64,000 bases of DNA from Bacteroidota bacterium (GTDB lineage Bacteria; Bacteroidota; Bacteroidia; Chitinophagales; LD1). Each line of letters starts with the position of its first letter. Position 1 is the first letter of the stretch. The stretch spans positions 52,917 through 116,916 of the forward strand of contig JADKJG010000009.1 of assembly GCA_016722375.1 (NCBI GenBank), given 5' to 3'. This document shows positions 43,585-52,718 of the stretch, piece by piece. The notes under the pieces are model-generated. The model was not told the DNA's origin. It did no database searches and was given only the letters and a program-made list of their open reading frames with translations. The position numbers were made by a program, and so were the translations under genes.

Positions 43585-45936
43585 TTAAAAAGGATAGCCG
43601 ATGGCAATTTGAAACTGTCCTTTCTTAAAAGCATAGCCCTGAGCAAACTGCCAGCGCTTTCCATCTACTCGTCTCGGATCGCGAATGGGGAAACCGTAAT
43701 CAAGACGAATGACAAAGAAGTCGAAATCGAGACGAAGTCCTAATCCAGCATCTACCGCAAACTCTTTCCAGGCGCGGGTGATATCAAAATTCCCCAGTTC
43801 CCGATTGTCCTTGCGCAATGTCCAAACATTTCCAGCGTCGAGAAACACAGCGGCTTTTAGCCATTTATAAATATCAAATCTAAATTCGGCGTTCAGCTCA
43901 AATTTTATATCACCGGTTTGGTTGAAAAAGCCCACCCGGCTGCTATCGTTTCCAGTTTCTCGATTGAAAGAAGCATCTGCATATCCCCCAGGGCCAATTT
44001 GTCGAATTAAGAAACCGCGAAGACTGTTCGGTCCACCAACGAAATATTGTTTCACAAAAGGTAGGGCGATACTGTTTCCATAAGGCACGCCGATACCTGC
44101 AAAGGTGCGGATGGCGAATAGTCCATGACGATTGGCTCTAAAATAATTGCGCCAGTCACCTTCTATGCGGAAGTATTGAGAGAACCGGCGATTAGCAATC
44201 AGATATACCGAATCATCTTTCGATTTTAAATTTGCCAACTTGAATCCGGCGTAGAGTAGATTACCTGCCGTTTCAATGTTGCCTCTGAAAAACATATACG
44301 CCTTGTCGGTGTTTGTTTTTTGGTTCGTGTAGGTGAAAGTATAGTTAGGGCCAAGAATAATCTGCTCTTCAAAACTACTTTTTAGAAAGCGGTTCAAATC
44401 CAAGCGGCGCATAAATTCAGCTCCTCGAATAGGCAATAGGAAAAAGGTGACAGAAAGAGGATTCAAGATATGGTGAAAACGTCGGTCGCCCCAATCATAA
44501 CCAAAGGCAAAGTTGAAATTGTGCAACTGATAGAGAAAGGTGATATTGGCAAGCGTATCAAAATCAAACCGGTGCTCAAATCCATAGCTCACGCTCAGGC
44601 GCGTTTTAGGATTGAGGTGATGCGCCTTTGATTTTAGGAGAAAAGGAACCAAAAACTTGTTCATGTAATAAACGGCCGATGCGTTGAACGTTCCTGTAAT
44701 AATTTGAATTTTTTCTTTTCTGCTGAACTTGAGTTGTACCCCTCCTGAAAAATCAAGCAGCAATTGGTCTGCGGCTTTGGTTAGGTTTTTATTTTTATAA
44801 GAGACCGTTCCCGCTACACCCAGAAAACCTTCAATGGTGCCGTTGATTTCGCCCGAAGCACCAAGAACTTGGCGTTTGGCCGGACTGAGTTGAACGATAC
44901 CATCTAGGTAGTTGCCCGGTCGGCTGATGCTGCGAACATAGTCCACATTGATAAATCGAAAGACACCGAGTTGCGCCAAACGATTGAGGGTGCTGAGTTC
45001 GGTGTTCCTCTTATAAAGGTCGCCTCGTCTAAAATGAATGGCGTTCATCAACAATCGTTGGCGGAATTTTGTTTTAGAAGGAATAAAATAAAATTCACCG
45101 TTGGTAGCCGTATCCTGAGGTTCGGCGCCCGGAGCAAAGCCCGAAGAATAGTCTCCAAACACGTAAATATTATTGATGCTGAATTTCTGATGGGCGATGG
45201 AGTCGGCGGGTGGAAGAATCTTTATTTTAATGTTTACGGTTTTGGTTTCATTCAGGGTATCCAAAACGTAATTGATATACTCGCGACTGAAATAATAGTA
45301 ACCCCTATTTTTCATAACCGTTTCAATTCGTTCTCGTTCATTTTTTAGATGTCCGATGTTAAAGCGCTGTCCTTTAACCAGCAGCGTATTTAGCCACTGC
45401 TCGCGGACCAAAGAATCAAGTTCCGATTTTCCAGCGGGCAATTCTATGGCACCAATTTTCCAAGGAGTACCTGTTTCTACTCGATAATAAACTTTGGTTC
45501 TTCTTTTCTTTTCGATGATGGTATCAGTCACTTGGGCATAAAAATATCCCGAGTTGAAAAGATAGTTTTCCATCTGCAATACACTCTTGGCAGTGCTGGT
45601 TGGATCATAGATTACCGGTGCTTCGCCAACTTTATCAATAATCCATTGTCTGAATTTCGTCAGCTTTTTGGCCTTAGCCGCCGAATAATACAACCACATA
45701 CGAAAGGGGAGGAGTTGAAGAAACCGCTTGTTGGGTTTCTGCGCGGCTATTTTTGAAAGGTCCTCACGCAAGTCTCCTTTTTCAGCAGCGCTGGCTTTGG
45801 TTTGGAGAACAAACTTGTTTTTATAGAGCAGCGTTTCACCGGGAGGAAGATTTTTAACTACCCGGCAAGATGAAAACAGCATGACCACGCAAAAAACGCT
45901 TAGAATAGAGGCTGGTTTCAGAAAAAATTTCTGCAT
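43585..45936 (-). CDS. BamA/TamA-family outer membrane protein, lipoprotein-like N-terminus
   Basis: The 783-residue protein has a signal with a lipobox-like MLFSSC (Cys24). Residues 40-350 hold POTRA-like repeats (INNIYVFGDYSS, GDLYKRNTELSTLNRLAQLG), and the C-terminal half is an Omp85 beta-barrel, with VRGY-like YFVGGPNSLRGFLIRQIG and the terminal GQFQIAIGYPF. It is a TamA/BamA relative that helps outer-membrane protein or lipid assembly. A lipidated Cys is unusual for BamA but is known for Bacteroidota family members. It is divergent from the RNA methylase gene, 42 bp away. Confidence 0.85.
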   Translation of the reverse strand: MQKFFLKPASILSVFCVVMLFSSCRVVKNLPPGETLLYKNKFVLQTKASAAEKGDLREDLSKIAAQKPNKRFLQLLPFRMWLYYSAAKAKKLTKFRQWIIDKVGEAPVIYDPTSTAKSVLQMENYLFNSGYFYAQVTDTIIEKKRRTKVYYRVETGTPWKIGAIELPAGKSELDSLVREQWLNTLLVKGQRFNIGHLKNERERIETVMKNRGYYYFSREYINYVLDTLNETKTVNIKIKILPPADSIAHQKFSINNIYVFGDYSSGFAPGAEPQDTATNGEFYFIPSKTKFRQRLLMNAIHFRRGDLYKRNTELSTLNRLAQLGVFRFINVDYVRSISRPGNYLDGIVQLSPAKRQVLGASGEINGTIEGFLGVAGTVSYKNKNLTKAADQLLLDFSGGVQLKFSRKEKIQIITGTFNASAVYYMNKFLVPFLLKSKAHHLNPKTRLSVSYGFEHRFDFDTLANITFLYQLHNFNFAFGYDWGDRRFHHILNPLSVTFFLLPIRGAEFMRRLDLNRFLKSSFEEQIILGPNYTFTYTNQKTNTDKAYMFFRGNIETAGNLLYAGFKLANLKSKDDSVYLIANRRFSQYFRIEGDWRNYFRANRHGLFAIRTFAGIGVPYGNSIALPFVKQYFVGGPNSLRGFLIRQIGPGGYADASFNRETGNDSSRVGFFNQTGDIKFELNAEFRFDIYKWLKAAVFLDAGNVWTLRKDNRELGNFDITRAWKEFAVDAGLGLRLDFDFFVIRLDYGFPIRDPRRVDGKRWQFAQGYAFKKGQFQIAIGYPF

Positions 45937-45978
45937 TTAAAAATTGAATTTACTTTTCCCCTCTAATAATCTGTAATA

Positions 45979-46725
45979 ATGACCAAAAAGGAAATCGCTT
46001 TTATCCGCTCGCTCCATCAAAAAAAATCTCGCCAAATGTATGGCAAATTTTTGGTTGAAGGCGATAAGTTGGTCAACGAGTTATTAGCATCGGACTATAA
46101 AGTGGATGCGATATATCATTTAGAGAATTGGAAACCAAGCGTTTCGCGCACCAACTTCTCAACGTTTATTGTTTCTAAAGAGGAGCTAAATAAAATCTCT
46201 ACTCATGAAAATCCAGACCAGGTGCTGGCCGTGGCACCCATCAAAATAAACACGGTTGAAAATACGCGCCCGATGACCGGCGGCTTGTATCTGGCCTGCG
46301 ATGGACTGAATGATCCGGGCAACGCCGGTACCATCATTCGTATTGCTGATTGGTTTGGAATAAAAAAAGTGTTCTTCGCTCATAGTTCGGTGGATGTTTA
46401 TAACCCCAAGGTGGTGAGCGCTGCCAAAGGTTCTTTGTTCAGAACGGAATGTATTTATACAGACCTTGCTCAACTATTTACTGAAAATACAGAGCTAAAA
46501 GTTTATGGTGCCGTGATGGCAGGAGAAAATATTTATCAGGCTGCGCTAAACCAAAACGCCTTCATCGTGATTGGCAATGAAGCAAATGGAATCAGCCGAG
46601 AACTGCTTCCTTTTATTCAACAAAATATTTCTATTCCCTCTTTTGGCAAGGCTGAATCTTTGAACGCCGGAGTGGCCGCCGGGATTATTGTGAGTGAATT
46701 CAAAAGAAGAACGGATTTGAAATAG
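45979..46725 (+). CDS. TrmH/SpoU-family RNA methyltransferase
   Basis: The 248-residue protein carries the three SPOUT motifs: DGLNDPGNAGTIIRIADWFG (motif 1), VIGNEANGISRELL (motif 2) and IPSFGKAESLNAGVAAGIIV (motif 3). An N-terminal RNA-binding part (KKSRQMYGKFLVEGDKLVNE) resembles 23S rRNA methylases such as RlmB. It uses SAM to methylate a ribose 2'-OH in rRNA or tRNA. Substrate not determined. Confidence 0.9.
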   Translation: MTKKEIAFIRSLHQKKSRQMYGKFLVEGDKLVNELLASDYKVDAIYHLENWKPSVSRTNFSTFIVSKEELNKISTHENPDQVLAVAPIKINTVENTRPMTGGLYLACDGLNDPGNAGTIIRIADWFGIKKVFFAHSSVDVYNPKVVSAAKGSLFRTECIYTDLAQLFTENTELKVYGAVMAGENIYQAALNQNAFIVIGNEANGISRELLPFIQQNISIPSFGKAESLNAGVAAGIIVSEFKRRTDLK

Positions 46726-46770
46726 CTACCGGAACCGAAACGCTTTATTCGGCAGGCGGCTTTCGCAAAA

Positions 46771-47346
46771 CTATGGAATCGTAACGTCTTCAATAACATT
46801 GGAGGGAGCGCCCAGACCGGCTGCATTGAAGCCCACCATCATAAAATGTCCGTTCTTTCCTCGTGGAAGTCCCTGAAATTCGCCTCGGTGTTTGGTGGTA
46901 AGATAGATAGCGGTGACAAACTGGTCGTTAATAAAAATATTTAGCTGATGGTCATCAATTTTTTCAATTCTCACCCGACCGTTGTCTTCAGTAAATGCAA
47001 AAGCAGCCATCGCATAAGCATTGGTTTTATTGACAGAGGCGATTTTTATCCGGCCTCGGTAATTGCTTGCCCGTGCACTGACAACCATCTGCTCGGGTGC
47101 CTGCAGTTTATTCATTTCATTTTTGGTAGCATGAAAACCGCTTTTCAAAATCGTTACTGAATTTCCATTGGCCACGCTGTCAACATAATTACCCATTTTA
47201 TCCATCGCATCAATCCAAATCGGCGTATAATTTTTCATCGCAAGTATTTTATCTCTGTCTCCAGAATCTGCCGCCAATATTTTTTTCTCATAAGTATCGT
47301 GAATGGTTTTGAAGGCGGAAAGCGTTATGGGAAGGTTGGGAAACAT
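46771..47346 (-). CDS. Conserved hypothetical protein, distantly related to the protein at 20600-21274
   Basis: The 191-residue protein has helices then YVDSVANGNSVTILKSGFHA, which aligns with YVETVANGNPEIVASSGFEV in the protein at 20600. The C-terminal part (IEKIDDHQLNIFINDQFVTA, HFMMVGFNAAGLGAPSN) is beta-rich, like a fibronectin type III-like fold. No function known to me. An AT-rich gap with weak 20-bp spacing and a 173-bp duplication lies upstream of it, in parallel to array 3 before the first protein. Confidence 0.65.
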   Translation of the reverse strand: MFPNLPITLSAFKTIHDTYEKKILAADSGDRDKILAMKNYTPIWIDAMDKMGNYVDSVANGNSVTILKSGFHATKNEMNKLQAPEQMVVSARASNYRGRIKIASVNKTNAYAMAAFAFTEDNGRVRIEKIDDHQLNIFINDQFVTAIYLTTKHRGEFQGLPRGKNGHFMMVGFNAAGLGAPSNVIEDVTIP

Positions 47347-47728
47347 GGCCGAATTTTCCGTTAAGTCTGTCTAAACTTTTTTCCGGCTCCCATCTAGTTT
47401 ATGGGCGATATAAACCTGTAATTACGGGCTACTTTTGCTTTGATCATGTTTTTGTTTTGAAAACGAATATAAACCGGAATAATCAATTTAAAATAGGATT
47501 TTGTTTATCAAAACGGGATTATGTACTTGTAAATATCAATTGATACTGTATAATAGAATTTCCTGTCTAAAAATACTGTTATATTTAATGGAATCAAATT
47601 TTATCTTTAAAAACACCATTTAAATAAGTGAAATGGTAATATGGTTTATAGAATGGTATTATTTTTATAAAAATGGCATTTTGCTGAGATTTTGAATGAA
47701 AGAAATGGTTGTTGATGAAACAGTTAAA
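47347..47728. other. AT-rich gap with weak short repeats
   Basis: The first part of the 870-bp gap upstream of the hypothetical gene. Copies of ATGGTATTATTTTTATAAA-like sequence near 47640-47690 recur at about 20-21 bp, but I cannot fix a regular array. There is no convincing gene. Confidence 0.35.
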
Positions 47729-48074
47729 AAGGTAGAGGAAGGAGGTGTTTATAAATGGAATGTAAACACAGGCAGTTTCTGAAATGAGCGCTAAACCCGC
47801 GGCAGGGAAGCCTTAACCGGCCCGCCGGATTGTTAGAAAAAGGACAAAAAGTGTAGAGAATAGTATCCATTTTATGCTATCCTTTACATGTTGTCCTCAG
47901 GAAGGTAGAGGAAGGAGGTGTTTATAAATGGAATGTAAACACAGGCAGTTTCTGAAATGAGCGCTAAACCCGCGGCAGGGAAGCCTTAACCGGCCCGCCG
48001 GATTGTTAGAAAAAGGACAAAAAGTGTAGAGAATAGTATCCATTTTATGCTATCCTTTACATGTTGTCCTCAGG
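47729..48074. repeat. Perfect tandem duplication of a 173-bp structured unit
   Basis: Copy 1 (47729-47901) and copy 2 (47902-48074) appear identical. Each holds several hairpins: GTGTTTA...TAAACAC, CCGG-CCCG-CCGG, and AGGACAA...TTGTCCT (47841-47897 in copy 1) with an inner ATAGTAT/ATGCTAT stem. Each also has GGAGG ahead of an ATG that opens the 10-residue peptide MECKHRQFLK. An SD-like GGAGG is rare in Bacteroidota. The unit could be an RNA gene, a leader or a repeat element. Confidence 0.8.
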
Positions 48075-48217
48075 ATAGAGCCGGTATCCTTTTTCTTTCC
48101 AAAAATATTTTAGAGTTAAGAAAAAGATAAAGGCGAAAGCCTGGCTGCCGCCATCATTATATATAGGTAGAGGCTAAGACTCTTTGTCGGACTTTTTTAT
48201 CTGGCTATGGAGTTATT

Positions 48218-49114
48218 TCAACAGGCCATGTAGTACTCTTTTTTTCTGCTGATTGATTTGCTCAGAAAGGGAAGAAAGAGGATGCTGTAGAAGGTGAGGA
48301 CGATGGGTGCCACGATGAATAGAGCGATGAGTAGATAATATTTGAAGAGGAGGAGCCAGGCTTTTCGGTGCTTGCTTTGATTGATAATATTGGCCCAAAT
48401 AGAGAACAGACGCGGTGCGCGTTCTTCAATGAATAGTAGCTGGGTTTTTACTTCTACGGCGCCTTGTTGCGCGAGGTGTTTTTGCATGCCGGTATAGTTT
48501 CCGGCGATTAGATATGGCAGTACCGTGCGGCCAAAAGTAGCGGTGTTTTGAATGTCTTCTGCCGATACTCCGGGCTTGGGAAATAGGCCAAGCATGCGTT
48601 CTTTTTTGCCGGTCAGCATCCAGTATAAAATGGTGGCTGCGCTGATGAGGTTGCTGTTGCGGTCTGAGAGGGATATGTTTCCTACCAGTTTAGTTCCGTT
48701 CTCTTTCAATATTTTTTTGAGTCTTTCTTGCGAATTGAGCCACATGTTTCGGGAGCCAATCAAGGTAAGGACGGGACTGGTTTTGATTATTTTTTGGATT
48801 GCTGGATGAACCAATAGTGAATGAGCAGGGATACTCAAGGATAAGAACCAGGGCTGATAGGCGAAAATGACTAAATCGTATTGTGTTTCGGAACATTGGA
48901 AAGGCTCCAGTTCAATGGGTTTGGCCAATACACTTTCGGGCATGGCTTCAAAAAACTGGTCGGTAGTCCAAGGGAATGGAAAGTCGTTGACCGGTTTCAC
49001 GCGCAATATTTCTATGGTGGCTCCGGCATCTTTTAAGGGTTGGATGAATGAATCTACAATCTCGCCCAATTGACCGGATTGAGAATAGTATAAAGCCAGT
49101 ATTTTTTTGTTCAT
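48218..49114 (-). CDS. Flavodoxin-fold protein similar to DarA (dialkylresorcinol pathway)
   Basis: The 298-residue protein begins KILALYYSQSGQLGEIVDSF, a flavodoxin-like phosphate loop. PFPWTTDQFFEAMPES, DLVIFAYQPWFLSLSIPAHS, LTLIGSRNMWLNSQERLKK and KLVGNISLSDRNSNLI follow the pattern I recall for Bacteroidota proteins annotated as dialkylresorcinol condensing enzyme DarA, linked to flexirubin-type pigments. Two helices close the protein (LLLFKYYLLIALFIVAPIVL and the next stretch). The partner ketosynthase gene DarB is not in the window. The name is from memory and rests on motifs only. Confidence 0.55.
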   Translation of the reverse strand: MNKKILALYYSQSGQLGEIVDSFIQPLKDAGATIEILRVKPVNDFPFPWTTDQFFEAMPESVLAKPIELEPFQCSETQYDLVIFAYQPWFLSLSIPAHSLLVHPAIQKIIKTSPVLTLIGSRNMWLNSQERLKKILKENGTKLVGNISLSDRNSNLISAATILYWMLTGKKERMLGLFPKPGVSAEDIQNTATFGRTVLPYLIAGNYTGMQKHLAQQGAVEVKTQLLFIEERAPRLFSIWANIINQSKHRKAWLLLFKYYLLIALFIVAPIVLTFYSILFLPFLSKSISRKKEYYMAC

Positions 49115-49207
49115 AAATGTCCAACAAAGAAAAGTGAATTGCGAAATAGGGATATTGGTTTTGTTTCCGTTTCGGATCGTCGGATGAAATAGGGATAAAA
49201 GTGGATG

Positions 49208-52200
49208 CTATCTAAGCAGCGTAACAGAACCTTGGCGAAGATCTTCTGCCGGTTTGTCTTTGAAGGCCAACTTTAATTTCCAAATTAAGGTTTGGGTGGC
49301 CAGCGGTTCCCCTTTATATAAACCATCCCACTTGAAAGAGTGGTCGTTGGATTGAAAGACTGTTTCGCCCCATCGGTTGAAAAGTTCTATTTCGAGAAAG
49401 GAAATGCCTTGGCGGTTTCCAAAGATTTCAAAGAAATCGTTGATGCCGTCGGCATTAGGGGTAAAAGAATTAGGAACATAAAGTGAAAAGCTAGGGCTGA
49501 CATTTATGGTCACTATGTCTGTTGCTACGCAACCGGCATTATTGGTTACTTGTACTTGATAGGTGGTGCTTTGGTCTGGAGCCGCTACCGGCGAACGGCA
49601 ATTGTCGCAACTCAATGATTCACTCGGCGTCCATTTTTGGCTCGTGATGGTTCCTGCACTTCCACTGGTTTGATAATTTAATGAGATGGTTTGTCCGGCT
49701 TCAATATTAGCTAATGCAGGGGAGGCGTTTACTTGAAATTGATACAGATAGTTTAAGTTGAACGAAGCGGTTACTGTACAATTATTATTATCCGTAATGG
49801 TCAGCGAATATGAGCCGGAGCCGAGCCCGGATATGTCGGGTGTGTTTCCTCCATTTGACCAGGAATAGGAATAGGGGGGCATCGCCCCCGACGGCGTAAC
49901 ACTAATGGTTCCATCGCCGCCGTTCTCAGGACAGGAGGGTTGATCTACTTTCTGTGAAAATAACAGAGCCGTAGGTTCGCTGACAGTTGCTTCTGCTGTG
50001 ATGCTGCATTGATTCATGTCGGTTATGGTCACCTTATAATTGCCGGCAGAAACCGAAGTGCGGTCTTCGGAAGTAGCCGCATCATTCCACTGATAACCGT
50101 ATGGAAGATTACCTCCTCTTGGGCTAATATCTATGCTTCCGTCATTACCTCCATGACAAGAAACATCCGAAACCGTGCTGCTTACGTCTATTTGGCTCCC
50201 TTGAAAAATGGTAGTCGAAACCGATGCAGTACATTGGTTGACATCTGTAGCTGTCGCTGAATAGTTACCCGAGTCCAGATTATTTCTATTGGCGCCAGTG
50301 CCGCCATCATTCCACGCATAAGTTATGGTGCCGGTGCCTCCTGTTGAATTAAGTGTAATCGTGCCATCTCCTGTACCATTGCATGAAATGTCATGATGCG
50401 TCTCTGTAATCAATAAAGAATCTGGCTCGTTCACCGTCGCTGTGCTTGTAGCCGTGCACCCCAAGCTATCCGTTACGGTCACCGAATAAGCTCCTTCGGA
50501 GAGCAAAGAAATATCTTCTGTAGCGGCCTGATTATTCCAAAGAAAGGTATAAGGTGCCTGACCTCCTGTTACTTGTATATCTACCGCGCCATTACTGCCG
50601 CCATTGCAGGAAATATCGGTTACAGAATGAGTGATTGTTATTCCGGGTAACGAACTCACTGTTGATGAAGCAACCCCAGTACAGCCGTTTACAGAATCAG
50701 TTACCGTAACACTATAGTTGCCACTGGTAGTGGCTATTATGGAGTTGGTTGATGACCCGGTACTCCACAGATAGGTTCCGCCGTTACTTGCGGTCAGTGT
50801 TGCACTCACATTTATACAGTCAAGTGTAGCGGTGGAAGGAGTGATTCCAGCTACCGGTGGAATCTTGTTTTCTGTTATTGAAACACTAGTAGAGATTGAA
50901 CAACCAATACTATCAGTCACGGTAACGCTATAAGTATTTGCCGATGTAACATTGATAGAAGTAGAAGAAACTCCATTGCTCCACAAATAGGTTCCACCTC
51001 CACTTGCAGTTAAAGTGATACTAGTATTGGAACAAGTGATTACGCCAGAAGCCGGCGTAATCGTTGCAGTTGGTAAGGAGCCTCCCTGATTTACCAAAGC
51101 GCTGGTCGTAGCGCTACATGTATTGGTGCCAGTCACGGTAACAGTGTAAGTCCCTTGCCCATTCACTATAATAGAAGCCCCTGTAGTGCCGGTACTCCAT
51201 AAATAAGTGCCTCCGCCGGTAGCCGTCAAAGTAGCGGTAGGCGCAGTACAGGTAAGGGTAGGGTTTGAAGGATTGATGGTTGGAACCGGTGTAGGTTTAA
51301 CGATCACTTGAATGGTTTTGCTCTGAGCGCAACCACCTGAATCAAATCCCGTAACGGTATAGGTTGTGGTAATTGCCGGAAATGCTTTCACCGACGGACC
51401 TGTTGTCGAACTCAAACCGGTAGCCGGCGACCAACTGTAATTTATATACCCAGGGGCATTGGTAAACAGAGTAACCGAGTCGCCTGGGCAAATAGATGCC
51501 GTCGAGGAACTATTCGATTGTGAAGTCCAGGCTGGCATATTTACAGGAATAGCGGATATGTAGGGGTAAAACAGGGTATGAGTGCAATTCGGGATTTCAT
51601 AGGCATAACACATTTTATATTGATTGCCGCAAACGATACCTGACGTGCCTAGATTACTCAAACCACCACAACTAACCGAGTTGCAATTGAGATCGTACAA
51701 TTCCCAATTGAACCAGATCACATTGCCAGTACCGCAAGTACTGTTTATGACATTCTGAAAAGTAATATTGGTTGAATATTGACCGGTAAATGTAAAGCAG
51801 GCTTTTACCACTTCGTTCTTCCCATCTGCAGTGGTGGGATTGAGATAAGACTGGCACTGTGATGTAATGGTATTAACCGTTGGAACATAATTAAATACAC
51901 ATGCCGATCCACTTACCGCGCCACAGGTAGACAGTTGCGGTCCATTAGAAATGTTTGCTGGTATCGTAGTAGAAACATCTATATTGAAAATATTTGAGGT
52001 GCCACAAATAATACTCGGTTCATTCAAAATCTGTACATAATAAGTATCGCCAATAACCAAATCATTAAAATAATGTACCGTCGTTGCCGGCCCATTCGTT
52101 GCCGATTGACACGAAATAGCATGACAACTGCCACCCACCGGACATCCGCCCGTTCCGGTCCAAACCGATGAACTTAAATAACAGAATATTGGGCTCGAAA

Positions 52201-52453
52201 TAGAAACCGCTAAAATATTAGCAGTCGCAACAAAAGAATACCAGACAGACTGTGTGCTGGTCGAAACAGCACAATCAATGATCTCGCCGGGTTCTAAGGT
52301 GCCACAAGTATTCCCCGAAATAGCAGGAGCATTCACCACTAATGCTATGGCATTTGCACAATTATCATTGCTTGCAGGAGTACAGATTTGCGCGTTTACT
52401 ATAGACCAATTAAGGCATAATAGAAAAGTACCGAAAAAGTAAAATTGCCTCAT
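49208..52453 (-). CDS. Giant secreted protein with SprB-like repeats and T9SS type B C-terminal domain
   Basis: About 1081 residues from the ATG at 52453 (an upstream in-frame codon at 52459 is less likely). The signal peptide is QFYFFGTFLLCLNWSIVNAQ. Residues 25-330 are a Cys-rich adhesin-like domain starting TPASNDNCANAIAL. A run of 9-10 PKD/SprB-like repeats follows, of the type GGGTYLWSTGTTGASI and GGQAPYTFLWNNQAATEDIS. The end LYVPNSFTPNADGINDFFEI, LFNRWGETVFQS, WDGLYKG, GSVTLLR is the gliding motility-associated type B sorting domain. It is an outer-surface adhesin of the SprB kind. Confidence 0.9.
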   Translation of the reverse strand: MRQFYFFGTFLLCLNWSIVNAQICTPASNDNCANAIALVVNAPAISGNTCGTLEPGEIIDCAVSTSTQSVWYSFVATANILAVSISSPIFCYLSSSVWTGTGGCPVGGSCHAISCQSATNGPATTVHYFNDLVIGDTYYVQILNEPSIICGTSNIFNIDVSTTIPANISNGPQLSTCGAVSGSACVFNYVPTVNTITSQCQSYLNPTTADGKNEVVKACFTFTGQYSTNITFQNVINSTCGTGNVIWFNWELYDLNCNSVSCGGLSNLGTSGIVCGNQYKMCYAYEIPNCTHTLFYPYISAIPVNMPAWTSQSNSSSTASICPGDSVTLFTNAPGYINYSWSPATGLSSTTGPSVKAFPAITTTYTVTGFDSGGCAQSKTIQVIVKPTPVPTINPSNPTLTCTAPTATLTATGGGTYLWSTGTTGASIIVNGQGTYTVTVTGTNTCSATTSALVNQGGSLPTATITPASGVITCSNTSITLTASGGGTYLWSNGVSSTSINVTSANTYSVTVTDSIGCSISTSVSITENKIPPVAGITPSTATLDCINVSATLTASNGGTYLWSTGSSTNSIIATTSGNYSVTVTDSVNGCTGVASSTVSSLPGITITHSVTDISCNGGSNGAVDIQVTGGQAPYTFLWNNQAATEDISLLSEGAYSVTVTDSLGCTATSTATVNEPDSLLITETHHDISCNGTGDGTITLNSTGGTGTITYAWNDGGTGANRNNLDSGNYSATATDVNQCTASVSTTIFQGSQIDVSSTVSDVSCHGGNDGSIDISPRGGNLPYGYQWNDAATSEDRTSVSAGNYKVTITDMNQCSITAEATVSEPTALLFSQKVDQPSCPENGGDGTISVTPSGAMPPYSYSWSNGGNTPDISGLGSGSYSLTITDNNNCTVTASFNLNYLYQFQVNASPALANIEAGQTISLNYQTSGSAGTITSQKWTPSESLSCDNCRSPVAAPDQSTTYQVQVTNNAGCVATDIVTINVSPSFSLYVPNSFTPNADGINDFFEIFGNRQGISFLEIELFNRWGETVFQSNDHSFKWDGLYKGEPLATQTLIWKLKLAFKDKPAEDLRQGSVTLLR

Positions 52454-52521
52454 AGTCAAACCTTAGTTTTCTAAATAATAATTCTCCAACCGCTTAATCA
52501 CCAATCATGTCCCACATAGAC

Positions 52522-52540
52522 ACCGAAGCTTGCCTTCGGT
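52522..52540. terminator. Small perfect hairpin in the 265-bp gap upstream of the adhesin
   Basis: ACCGAAG-CTTGC-CTTCGGT. No U-run directly follows, so it may be a leader structure rather than a terminator. A longer inverted pair AGTGCAA/TTGCACT surrounds the region 52546-52626. Confidence 0.35.
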
Positions 52541-52703
52541 ATTTACAGTGCAATTAAATCATTTTTTATCACTATAGCAATATCTGAAAGAAATCCTTGT
52601 AAAAGGCCTCTTTTTTAGTTGCACTATTAAAGATACAATCGAGTCGGATGCGAAGCCTTATCCCTATGAAAAAAATATTTTGGACATGCCATCAAGATAT
52701 TTC

Positions 52704-52711
52704 TACATTTG
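52704..52711 (+). promoter_or_regulatory. Promoter (-7 element) of the desaturase gene
   Basis: TACATTTG, perfect TAnnTTTG. It lies only 8 bp before the TTG at 52719, so a start at the TTG at 52737 (MKYKSDLRT) would give a normal leader. Confidence 0.5.
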
Positions 52712-52718
52712 AACTTCA

